Below are positions 1 to 5,122 of a stretch of 5,605 bases of DNA, piece after piece (position 1 is the first letter of the stretch; every line of letters begins with the position of its first letter). The notes below the pieces were generated by a model, which did not search any database, had not been told where the DNA came from, and worked only from the letters and a program-made list of their open reading frames with translations. The DNA is from Phycisphaerales bacterium (GTDB lineage: Bacteria; Planctomycetota; Phycisphaerae; Phycisphaerales; SM1A02). The stretch spans positions 1 through 5,605 of the forward strand of contig SLDM01000118.1 of the NCBI GenBank assembly GCA_007125255.1, written 5' to 3'. Position numbers and translations under genes: made by a program.

Positions 1-1082
1 CCGGTGGTCATCGCGATCCCAACTGGGTGCCGCCGATTCTCGCTCAGGAGCGCGAACTGCTCGGATGGGGACATCATCCATTTTTCGACAACGCCGAGAT
101 CATCACCCTGCTGGCGGAGCGCGACGGGATACCCCTCGGCCGCCTCGCGGTGCTCGTCAACCACATCCACAAACGCAAGTACCGCGACCACCTCGGCTTC
201 TTCGGCTTCTTCGAGTGCGTCAACGATCCCGACGTTGCCCGCGCGCTGTTCAGGGCAGGCGGGTCGTGGCTGTGCGAGCGCGGCATGAGATCGGTGCGCG
301 GCCCGGTCAATCCATCATTGAACTATACCTGTGGGCTGCTCGTTGACGGCTTCGACCGGCCGCCGCGCATTCTCATGACGTACAACCCGCCGTACTACGC
401 GGCCATGCTCGAGTCCTGCGGCTTCACCAGGTCACAGGACATGTACGCCTATGAAATGGATGCCGATCTACTCGCCAAAGCGACCGAACGATACAAGCCC
501 GCCGTGCAGGCGGCTCTTGAGCGCAGCAACCTCATCCTGCGGCCCTTCGATCTCTCGCGAAGGCGATATCAGCAGCAGATTGAAACGTACCTCGATCTCT
601 ACAACCGTTCGCTGGAAGGTACGTGGGGCTTCACGCCGCTCCAGCCGCGCGAAACGAAGCAGATCGCCAAAGAGCTGCGCCATGTCATCGTGCCGCAGTT
701 CGCGGTCTTCGCCGAGCTGGACGGCAAGCCCATCGGCGCCTTGCTGGCGCTGCTCGATTACAACCAGCTTCTCTGCCACCCGCGCTTCAACGGCCGACTC
801 TTCCCCTTCGGCCTGCTGCGATTGCTGCGCGGCCGCAGGCGCATCACCGCCGTCCGCGCCATGGCCGTCACCATGGTTCCCGGATATCAGAGTGCCGGGC
901 TGGGCATCGTGCTGCTGGACAACCTGGTCGAAGCCGCCAGGAGATGGGGGCCGCATGATAGCGGTATTAAGACCTACGAATTCTCATGGGTGCTGGAGAG
1001 CAATAAGCAATCGCGGGGCAGCCTCGAACGTGCCGGCACGAGAGTCACCAGAACCTACCGGATCTACGACAAAGCATTGTAA
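1..1082 (+). CDS. GNAT-fold acetyltransferase-like protein (YghO-like), 5' end missing
   Basis: The reading frame is already open at base 3 (GGHRDPNWVPP...), so the true start lies upstream and the GTG at 27 is not the start. 359 residues are visible, ending at TAA 1080-1082. In order, the sequence shows an N-terminal DPNWVPP segment, HPFF (visible residues 25-28), FFGFFECV (66-73), RGPVNPS (99-105) and YNPPYY (127-132). These are the signatures I remember for the large GNAT-like family that includes E. coli YghO, whose members are about 370-390 aa. Near the C-terminus, QSAGLG (nt 888-905) fits the Q/R-x-x-G-x-G/A acetyl-CoA loop of GNAT motif A. It is followed by ESNKQSRGSLERAG and a TYRIYDKAL ending. 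It is probably a cytosolic N-acyltransferase, but the substrate is unknown for this family. The next gene begins 29 nt after the stop, so co-transcription is plausible. The family call is firm; the activity is inferred. Confidence 0.9.
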   Translation, partial: GGHRDPNWVPPILAQERELLGWGHHPFFDNAEIITLLAERDGIPLGRLAVLVNHIHKRKYRDHLGFFGFFECVNDPDVARALFRAGGSWLCERGMRSVRGPVNPSLNYTCGLLVDGFDRPPRILMTYNPPYYAAMLESCGFTRSQDMYAYEMDADLLAKATERYKPAVQAALERSNLILRPFDLSRRRYQQQIETYLDLYNRSLEGTWGFTPLQPRETKQIAKELRHVIVPQFAVFAELDGKPIGALLALLDYNQLLCHPRFNGRLFPFGLLRLLRGRRRITAVRAMAVTMVPGYQSAGLGIVLLDNLVEAARRWGPHDSGIKTYEFSWVLESNKQSRGSLERAGTRVTRTYRIYDKAL

Positions 1083-1111
1083 GAATCACCAGGACGACGG
1101 GAGCGCTCACC

Positions 1112-2053
1112 ATGAAAAGCCAATCGCATATCAATCGTGCGGAATCCCCGGGAACGCACCGGATGTGTCCACTCATCGCGGCGCTACTCGTCACCGCTAC
1201 CGGCGCGATCACCGGCTGCGCCCGCCCGTCGCCCACGCTTTTCGCGGCGCCGCAGGCTGATGGCTGGAGCGCCGCGCCTCTGGCGATCAACAGTCGCTTC
1301 AATGAGCATGTTGTGCTGGCTGAGGGCAGCCGCACGCCCATCGGCGACGAAGACTACTCCCTCTCCATCCTCACCCTTGCCAACGACTGGGACTATCGCG
1401 ATTCGCGTTCCTTCTTCCGGTCGATCGTCAAACATCCACACGGGCACGCCTGGCTCATTCTCGAAGGTCCGAACGATCGCATCGAAGGCGGCCACGCCGG
1501 CAACTACGGAGAGAAGAAGCCGCGCTACCACGAAGGCGTCGTGCAACGCTTGCGTGATGGCGATCCGAATCCGATCGAGTACATCTGGAGAACACTCGAT
1601 GACGGCCAGTTCGAAGCCGGCAACCCCGGCTACGCACCGACCTTCGTCTGGAGACTGCCACTGACCAGGGACGCCTACGACCGTATCCATGCGTACCTCA
1701 TGAACCGCGATTACGCGCGCTTCAGTCTCATCACCCACAACTGCGGGGAGTTGGTCACCGAGGCGGCATCACTCGCCGGCGTCAACCTCGCCAGTATGGT
1801 TCGCATCACCTTTCCCGCGATCATCCGGCTCTACGGCCATACCCTGCGGCTGTGGACCGATCCAGAGTTCAGCGCGTTCGACGTTCGATCGTTCGATATC
1901 CTTGAACTGGAGTTGCGTTACCTCGCTGAACTCGGCATCGGGCATGACGCCACCGCAGACTACCGGGCCGCCAGGCCGCACGAACCACTGCGAAGGGTCA
2001 ACCATCCCTCCGAACTCCGGTCCACTTCCCCGGCCGAAGGTTCCGGTCAATAG
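1112..2053 (+). CDS. Lipoprotein with putative permuted papain-like (NlpC/P60/LRAT-type) domain
   Basis: 313 aa. The ATG is supported by GGGAG at 1099-1103 with an 8-nt spacer. Residues 1-36 form a lipoprotein signal: a long n-region with Arg9 and Arg17, a hydrophobic stretch at about 20-33, and lipobox ITGC with Cys36 as the lipidation site. The long n-region is unusual, and Met18 is an alternative start that would lose the positive charges. The mature part contains GHAWLILEG with His112 and THNCGELV with Cys211. His before Cys, about 100 residues apart, is the order seen in circularly permuted papain-fold proteins such as LRAT and YiiX-type NlpC/P60 members. The His-x-x-Leu-Ile-Leu strand and the helix starting at Cys fit that fold. 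I infer a membrane-anchored thiol hydrolase, possibly a peptidase or amidase acting in the envelope. No third catalytic residue could be assigned. The C-terminal 40 residues are polar and look disordered. It could equally be an uncharacterised planctomycete lipoprotein family. Confidence 0.85.
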   Translation: MKSQSHINRAESPGTHRMCPLIAALLVTATGAITGCARPSPTLFAAPQADGWSAAPLAINSRFNEHVVLAEGSRTPIGDEDYSLSILTLANDWDYRDSRSFFRSIVKHPHGHAWLILEGPNDRIEGGHAGNYGEKKPRYHEGVVQRLRDGDPNPIEYIWRTLDDGQFEAGNPGYAPTFVWRLPLTRDAYDRIHAYLMNRDYARFSLITHNCGELVTEAASLAGVNLASMVRITFPAIIRLYGHTLRLWTDPEFSAFDVRSFDILELELRYLAELGIGHDATADYRAARPHEPLRRVNHPSELRSTSPAEGSGQ

Positions 2054-2187
2054 GCCGTGCCATTCGATGACCCACTCAGAATGGCCTGAAAAACACCGGT
2101 TGTGCGGCGTTCGCGCGTCATCCGACCCACCGCTTCTGATTCCAACTCGATTTTCCGCAATTCCCCTGCATGACCGAACAATGAAGA

Positions 2188-2193
2188 TATGAT
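2188..2193 (+). promoter_or_regulatory. Possible -10 box (TATGAT) for a leader or small RNA
   Basis: TATGAT differs from the TATAAT consensus at one base, but no convincing -35 sits 16-18 nt upstream (2165-2170 is CCTGCA). If used, transcription would start near 2200 and the RNA would run through the hairpins at 2264-2353. The same 8-mer, TATGATGG, occurs 44-49 nt before the last gene (5239-5246), where a promoter is expected. The call is weak. Confidence 0.2.
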
Positions 2194-2232
2194 GGAACAT
2201 GAGGGAGGCGAACTGCTTTCCTTGACAATCAA

Positions 2233-2379
2233 TCAGGTCTGACTTGCCGGAAGACGATTTGAAGGGCCTCTCCTGCTTCGGGAAGGCTTGTCAAAGAGTA
2301 AGCCGATTCTTTCTTGAATATCCGCGGGATATTTGAGAGCGGTCGGCTTGTTTCGTTTTTGCCGGATCGTTTTTTCCAT
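2233..2379 (-). CDS. Possible small basic protein, 48 aa
   Basis: A minus-strand frame from ATG (complement of 2377-2379) to TGA (complement of 2233-2235). It starts MEKTIRQKRNKPTALKYPAD and is rich in Lys and Arg throughout, with no membrane segment or metal motif. It would read away from lpxA. A possible Shine-Dalgarno (AGGGGAC on the minus strand) lies about 13 nt upstream, farther than ideal. Another minus-strand frame is also open here, so openness alone is weak evidence. The strand asymmetry of the overlapping hairpin favours a + strand RNA over this protein. I do not recognise a family. Confidence 0.15.
   Translation of the reverse strand: MEKTIRQKRNKPTALKYPADIQERIGLLFDKPSRSRRGPSNRLPASQT
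2264..2289 (+). promoter_or_regulatory. Stem-loop competing with the downstream hairpin (attenuator-like)
   Basis: GGGCCT (2264-2269) can pair with AGGCTT (2284-2289), and CC (2272-2273) pairs with GG (2280-2281) around a TGCTTC loop, with one C/A mismatch between. GGCTT (2285-2289) can instead pair with AAGCC (2300-2304), the 5' foot of the next hairpin. This gives mutually exclusive 1:2 plus 3:4 versus 2:3 pairings, the layout of a transcription attenuator. The stems are short, so chance is possible. Confidence 0.3.
2296..2360 (+). terminator. Long hairpin followed by T tract: candidate intrinsic terminator or attenuator
   Basis: The core is the perfect AATATCC-GCG-GGATATT at 2317-2333. 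Pairing continues outwards: 2311-2316 with 2334-2339, one mismatch (2310/2340), 2308-2309 with 2341-2342, one bulged T at 2307, then the strong AAGCCGA/TCGGCTT stem (2300-2306 with 2343-2349) and four weaker pairs to 2296/2353. That makes about 26 base pairs. Seven are G-U on the + strand and would become A-C mismatches on the other strand, so the fold favours + strand RNA. GTTTCGTTTTT follows the strong stem (2350-2360), and a T6 run lies at 2370-2375. It may end a leader or small RNA, or read-through from the upstream genes. It does not match an RNA class I recognise. Confidence 0.45.
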
Positions 2380-2554
2380 ATTGTGACTGCGTAGTCCCCT
2401 GATGTCCTGCAATCGACGTATGCCTGATTTACCGCCTGATCCGCTAACGCGTTTTCCTGATCGTGGCGGAGTGCCCCCCGAGAAAGCCCCCCGACGGACC
2501 CGGCCCGCACCGGCGGCAGCCGAACGGCCCTGATTCGAGAAGTGGAGTAAGAAG

Positions 2555-3370
2555 ATGCCGACCGTTCATCCGACGGCCGTGATCGATGGCGATGTCTCGC
2601 TTGCCGACACTGTTGCCATCGGTCCCTACTGCGTGCTCGATGGGACAACCGGCCCGATTTCCATTGGCAGCGGAACCAGGCTGCTCTCGACGGTGCACCT
2701 CACCGGCCCGCTCACGGTCGGACTTCGCAACACGATCTATCCCAACGCCTGTCTCGGCTTCCCGGCCCAGGATCTCAAGTGGGACCCCGCCCGCCCCGGC
2801 GCGGGTGTCGTGATCGGCAACGACAACACGTTCCGCGAAGGGGTCACCGTTCACCGCGCCACCTCCGATGAAACTCCGACCACCATCGGGAGCGACAATT
2901 TTCTGATGGGCATTGCGCACATCGGCCACGACGCGCGCGTCGGTGACAACAACATCATCGGGCAGGCCGCCATGCTCGGAGGATTTGTCGAGGTCGCGGA
3001 TCGAGTGAACATCGGCGGCGCGGCCGGCGTGCATCAGAACTGTCGCGTCGGTCGGGGGTGCATGCTGGGCGGAAACCAGGTCCTGCTGCAGGACCTGCCG
3101 CCATTCTTCATGCTCACCGGCAGCAACGTCGCCGGCAGCCTGAACCTGATCGGCCTCCGCCGCTCGCACACCCCGCCCGCGGTCATCGAGGAGATCCGCT
3201 GGGTCTTCCGCACCCTGTATCGCCGCGGCCTGTCGATGAAGTCCGCACGGTCGGCCCTGCGCGATCACGAGCCCACACCGACGATCGACGAGTACATCGA
3301 CTTCATCGACCGATCCCGGCGCGGCATCTGCCAGGGCCGTTCAAAGAGCATCCGGGCCGCGATCGGTTGA
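2555..3370 (+). CDS. lpxA: Acyl-ACP--UDP-N-acetylglucosamine O-acyltransferase
   Basis: 271 aa (E. coli LpxA is 262). ATG with GGAG at 2544-2547, 7-nt spacer. LpxA moves an R-3-hydroxyacyl chain from acyl carrier protein to the 3-OH of UDP-GlcNAc, the first step of lipid A synthesis, in the cytosol as a homotrimer. Residues 1 to about 188 carry hexapeptide repeats of the left-handed beta-helix (IGSGTR, VGLRNT, IGNDNT, IGSDNF, VGDNNI, VGRGCM), and the rest is the C-terminal helical domain. AHIGHD places His122 and catalytic His125 at the same numbers as in E. coli, and His160 and Gly173 also coincide. Gly173 marks the acyl-length pocket, so a long acyl chain is likely. QDLK (72-75) matches the substrate loop. 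NLIGLRR (197-203) matches the UDP-GlcNAc-binding turn. The usual GNPA/GNHA turn is replaced by GSNVAG (189-194), with one residue fewer before Asn197. It has no lpxD, fabZ or lpxB neighbour in view, whereas proteobacterial lpxA sits in such a cluster. Confidence 0.95.
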   Translation: MPTVHPTAVIDGDVSLADTVAIGPYCVLDGTTGPISIGSGTRLLSTVHLTGPLTVGLRNTIYPNACLGFPAQDLKWDPARPGAGVVIGNDNTFREGVTVHRATSDETPTTIGSDNFLMGIAHIGHDARVGDNNIIGQAAMLGGFVEVADRVNIGGAAGVHQNCRVGRGCMLGGNQVLLQDLPPFFMLTGSNVAGSLNLIGLRRSHTPPAVIEEIRWVFRTLYRRGLSMKSARSALRDHEPTPTIDEYIDFIDRSRRGICQGRSKSIRAAIG

Positions 3371-3453
3371 GCTGATTGCTCGTTCTGATTCCCCGTGTGC
3401 CTGCAGGGGCGCTGGTGCCGACCGGTATCGCATTCATGCGTCCCTGGCCGGTC

Positions 3454-3512
3454 TCGAGGCATCAAGAAAGGCACGGAGGCACGAAGGCACGGAAGTAAGC
3501 GACGAAGTGACG
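3454..3512 (+). repeat. Degenerate AGGCACG / AAGTGACG repeat, copy A
   Basis: The first 23 bases (3454-3476) are identical to 4831-4853, and ACGAAGTGACG (3502-3512) recurs at 4874-4884 in the same order. Inside the copy, AAGGCACGG and AGGCACG units alternate. It starts 84 nt after the lpxA stop. I recall similar 'AGGCAC/GAAGTGAC' tracts between genes in planctomycete assemblies; their role is unknown. Confidence 0.7.
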
Positions 3513-3551
3513 GGATGTCAGAGGGGTAGAGGGGATAATAGAGCAGGGTGC

Positions 3552-3582
3552 CACGGCCAGCGAGCGCAGCGAGTCGGCCGTG
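3552..3582. repeat. Palindromic element, hairpin 1
   Basis: CACGGCC (3552-3558) and GGCCGTG (3576-3582) form a perfect 7-bp stem around a 17-nt loop that contains two GCGAG units (AGCGAGCGCAGCGAGTC). GGGTGCC precedes the stem at 3547 and recurs at 3605. The look is that of a dispersed REP-like palindrome. Confidence 0.5.
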
Positions 3583-3623
3583 CGAGATGGAAAGACAACC
3601 GCCCGGGTGCCGTGGTCTGGGGC

Positions 3624-3649
3624 CATGTCCTCACGACAGTGAGGAGATG
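3624..3649. repeat. Palindromic element, hairpin 2
   Basis: TCCTCAC (3628-3634) pairs with GTGAGGA (3639-3645) around a GACA tetraloop. One G/G mismatch follows, then CAT/ATG (3624-3626 with 3647-3649), giving 10 paired positions out of 11. No T run follows, so it is not a typical terminator. Confidence 0.5.
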
Positions 3650-3664
3650 ACGTATGGCCGCGCC

Positions 3665-3710
3665 GTTGCGCGATTGACGTGCAATATCATGTGGATGACG
3701 GTCGCGCAAC
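3665..3710. repeat. Inverted repeat, hairpin 3
   Basis: GTTGCGCGA (3665-3673) and TCGCGCAAC (3702-3710) are a perfect 9-bp inverted repeat around 28 nt. It lies 15 nt after hairpin 2 and may belong to the same composite element. Confidence 0.45.
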
Positions 3711-3816
3711 TGTCCGCCACCATGGAACAGGCGTAATCATCCTCCTGTTTGCCGGTTCAATCGGCTTCCTGCAATGGCTCGCGCCGACCAACCCCGACGG
3801 CTCGCCGTGCACCTGA
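3679..3816 (+). CDS. Doubtful small membrane peptide or gene remnant, 45 aa
   Basis: From GTG 3679 to TGA 3814-3816. The product ends GVIILLFAGSIGFLQWLAP followed by a short polar tail, so it has one plausible membrane segment close to the C-terminus. There is no Shine-Dalgarno before the GTG, and its start overlaps hairpin 3. The frame is open back to 3643. It could be the tail of a decayed membrane-protein gene or a chance frame. Confidence 0.12.
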   Translation: MQYHVDDGRATVRHHGTGVIILLFAGSIGFLQWLAPTNPDGSPCT

Positions 3817-4124
3817 CCTGTGGCCGCGGTGGCCCGCGCTCCCCGGTGATCGATTCCGGGCGGGCGGCGGCTTTGCACCACTCAGGATCGACTCGGCCTC
3901 TTCGGGGGCGGTCGGCGAAAGGGCGAAGGCGAGGAGCATGTGTCACGCATCGGTGCAACCTTGTCATCCATGGATTGCGCTTCACTTCGCTCCACCGACT
4001 CTGCTTGTCGTGTTAGACTTTACTATGGGATCGAGCGAGCATGCGATGAGAAGACGGCTTTGACGAGAGGTCGGACGAATGACGATGGAGAGTGGCGGCC
4101 GATCGCAGATCAGGGAGTCCATCG

Positions 4125-4511
4125 ATGTTTCCACGCTGGCTCCGGCTTGATTTCGTCGAATCGCCGTTCGTCGTGACGAAAGAGCAGCGGGGCGAGATCA
4201 GGCGTATCGCCCGTCGATTGGCGGGACGGTCACCCCGGGAGCGTCCCGTGGTACCCGAAGCGGCGCGGCCAGCAATGCGACAATCCGTAAGGCAACAGGC
4301 GAGATGGCGACGCTTGGCGCGGCCGGTGGAGCGGTGGCCGGGGATCTTTGACCTGCTCATCGGCCTCTATGCCATCATGCTTCTGGCAAACATTCTCTGC
4401 ATTCCAGCGTCATGGGTCAGTCTGGGGATCGTCCCGCCCAACTCCTTCTCTGGGTGGCGGGTACCGCACTGCTGCGCCAGGTCTGGAAGCCCTGGTACCG
4501 GCGCGCCATGA
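4125..4511 (+). CDS. N-terminal part of a membrane zinc-ribbon protein (frameshifted)
   Basis: ATG 4125 has GGGAG at 4113-4117 with a 7-nt spacer and is preferred over GTG 4092, whose nearest purine tract is only about 1 nt away. 128 aa as read. Residues 1-70 are very basic (WLRLDF, RRIARRLAGR, RQQARWRRLAR), and residues 73 to about 98 (PGIFDLLIGLYAIMLLANIL...) form a membrane helix. After about residue 101 the frame becomes unlike a protein (PPNSFSGWRVPHCCARSGS). The overlapping frame from 4412 continues with what looks like the second membrane helix and zinc ribbons. I therefore read 4125-4798 as one gene of about 224 aa, broken by a -1 shift. Adding one G to the G4 run at 4424-4427 joins the frames cleanly. 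Either a recent inactivation, an assembly error or two overlapping genes could explain it. Confidence 0.6.
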   Translation: MFPRWLRLDFVESPFVVTKEQRGEIRRIARRLAGRSPRERPVVPEAARPAMRQSVRQQARWRRLARPVERWPGIFDLLIGLYAIMLLANILCIPASWVSLGIVPPNSFSGWRVPHCCARSGSPGTGAP

Positions 4512-4798
4512 GCGAGATGGGCCTGCCGATCTGCGCTGCGTGCGGGTACAACCTTTCGGGCACGTCTCCCGAGGACGGCTCGACCTCCACCCGCACGTGT
4601 TCCGAATGCGGTTGGGCATGGACACCGCGCCCGACGCCGGGCTGGGAACCCTCCAGGGCGACCTGGTCTGAAGAAGACCGCAGAGCCATGCGCGGGATCG
4701 GTTTCGAGACCTGTCGCCGATGCAGCGCCATCCTCAACCGGAGCGAAACCACCTGCCCGACCTGCGGATCACCGGCGATGGCTCTCCCGGATGAGTGA
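4412..4798 (+). CDS. C-terminal part of the membrane protein with two CxxC zinc ribbons
   Basis: 128 aa from ATG 4412 to TGA 4796-4798, overlapping the previous frame by 100 nt. No Shine-Dalgarno precedes the ATG, so this is more likely a continuation than an independent start; the frame is open back to 4352. Residues 9-21 (AQLLLWVAGTALL) are the end of a membrane helix, followed by a basic VWKPWYRRAM. Then come CAACGYNLSG (Cys41, Cys44) and CSECGWAW (Cys63, Cys66), a four-Cys zinc ribbon. A second one has CRRC (Cys101, Cys104) and CPTCG (Cys115, Cys118). Proteins with membrane helices followed by 'CxxCGYxLxG...CPxCG' are frequent in Planctomycetota as I remember them, with no known function. 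All eight Cys are intact, which argues against long decay. It probably sits in the membrane with the ribbons in the cytosol. Confidence 0.65.
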   Translation: MGQSGDRPAQLLLWVAGTALLRQVWKPWYRRAMSEMGLPICAACGYNLSGTSPEDGSTSTRTCSECGWAWTPRPTPGWEPSRATWSEEDRRAMRGIGFETCRRCSAILNRSETTCPTCGSPAMALPDE

Positions 4799-4830
4799 TG
4801 CGGGGTCGAAGGGGGCGGAGAAGGGAGGCA

Positions 4831-4884
4831 TCGAGGCATCAAGAAAGGCACGGGGGGGTGAAGTGACGGAGAAACGAAGTGACG
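4831..4884 (+). repeat. Degenerate AGGCACG / AAGTGACG repeat, copy B
   Basis: Shares 23 identical bases (4831-4853) with 3454-3476, and ACGAAGTGACG (4874-4884) with 3502-3512, in the same order and orientation; the spacing differs by 5 nt. It begins 33 nt after the zinc-ribbon gene's stop. The two copies bracket the frameshifted gene as direct repeats 1377 nt apart. Confidence 0.7.
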
Positions 4885-4924
4885 AAGGGGCGGGTGCTGT
4901 CGACGAGAGTCCTGGCGTCGGCAA

Positions 4925-4966
4925 TCCCGCGAAAGCGGGGACCCACTGGGCGCCGCGAATGCGCGG
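4925..4966. repeat. Palindromic intergenic repeat (CCCGC-GAAA-GCGGG type)
   Basis: CCCGC (4926-4930) and GCGGG (4935-4939) close a GAAA tetraloop, and CCGCG/CGCGG (4953-4957 with 4962-4966) forms a second hairpin. The segment translates to the 'PAKAGTHW' type of peptide on one strand and 'WVPAFAG' on the other. I remember both as spurious products of very widespread bacterial intergenic repeats. This suggests a dispersed REP-like element, not coding sequence. Confidence 0.6.
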
Positions 4967-5070
4967 AAGCGTATCTGTACGTCTGCAGGAGGCAGAGAAG
5001 CCACTGCCTGTCGCGATCAGTTGCCAGAGTGTGTTGCGCGACACACCGATTCACCGATCCCCCGGATTGA

Positions 5071-5122
5071 GGGACGGGCTTCAGGGACGGGATTCAAGGA
5101 CAGGCTTCAGGGCCGGTCGCCA
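5071..5122 (+). repeat. 13-nt tandem repeat, about 4 copies
   Basis: The units are GGGACGGGCTTCA (5071-5083), GGGACGGGATTCA (5084-5096), AGGACAGGCTTCA (5097-5109) and a degenerate GGGCCGGTCGCCA (5110-5122). A weak match at 5058-5070 may be a fifth unit. Thirteen is not a multiple of three and no gene covers it, so it is a non-coding minisatellite-like tract. Confidence 0.75.

Larger units (their letters stand above)
2054..2554. other. Intergenic region with lower-GC island upstream of lpxA
   Basis: 501 nt between the lipoprotein gene and lpxA. Positions 2221-2400 hold about 48% G+C, clearly below the flanking genes. The stretch contains a -10-like TATGAT at 2188-2193, a 17-codon + strand open frame from ATG 2189 to TGA 2240-2242 with no convincing ribosome binding site, a set of stem-loops at 2264-2353, T tracts at 2356-2360 and 2370-2375, and a basic 48-aa open frame on the minus strand. 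CCTGAT occurs five times (2398, 2423, 2435, 2456, 2529), which may be chance. The last 90 nt before lpxA are GC-rich and show no clear -35/-10 pair. Confidence 0.6.
3371..4124. other. Long intergenic region with repeats and stem-loops
   Basis: 754 nt between lpxA and the zinc-ribbon gene. It holds a degenerate short repeat (3454-3512) and three stem-loops in a row (3552-3582, 3624-3649, 3665-3710). After them comes a short open frame with a possible membrane segment (3679-3816), then GC-rich sequence from 3817 to 3990 in which I recognise nothing. TTAGACTTTACTATGG (4013-4028) is an AT-rich patch about 100 nt before the next gene that might hold its promoter, but no -35/-10 pair fits well. Several frames of 60-104 codons are open here, but all look like high-GC chance frames. 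Confidence 0.6.

Noticed and set aside
451..1260. 269-codon open frame on the + strand
   Set aside because: It is out of frame with the GNAT-like gene and runs into the lipoprotein gene; it is Ser/Arg/Cys/Trp-rich, as expected for a shadow in high-GC DNA.
2059..2085. GCCATTC/GAATGGC stem-loop after the lipoprotein gene as terminator
   Set aside because: The 7-bp stem is followed by CTGAAAAAC, not a T tract, so it does not qualify as an intrinsic terminator on the + strand.
2398..2534. Five CCTGAT hexamers as an operator array
   Set aside because: Irregular spacing and a simple hexamer; chance cannot be excluded and no symmetric site is formed.
2229..2648. 139-codon open frame on the minus strand
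   Set aside because: Its start lies antisense within lpxA and the composition is that of a chance frame; no domain or ribosome binding site was seen.
2444..3268. 274-codon open frame on the minus strand
   Set aside because: It lies antisense to lpxA and mirrors its codon bias; the sense protein is unmistakable.
3420..3453. GACCGG/CCGGTC inverted repeat after lpxA as terminator
   Set aside because: Only 6 bp around a 22-nt loop, with no T run following.
3454..3512. CRISPR array
   Set aside because: The repeat units are short, degenerate and contiguous, without unique spacers of constant length.
3749..4063. 104-codon open frame in the gap after lpxA
   Set aside because: No ribosome binding site, no domain and chance-like composition; frames on both strands are open in the same place.
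4092..4124. Earlier GTG start for the zinc-ribbon gene
   Set aside because: The purine tract before it is about 1 nt away, while ATG 4125 has GGGAG at a 7-nt spacing.
4352..4511. Programmed -1 frameshift site
   Set aside because: No X-XXY-YYZ slippery heptamer was found in the zero frame of the overlap; a single-base loss in a G run is simpler.
4417..5004. 195-codon open frame on the minus strand
   Set aside because: It is antisense to the zinc ribbons and then crosses intergenic repeats; the peptide is Pro/Arg/Ser-rich with no motif.
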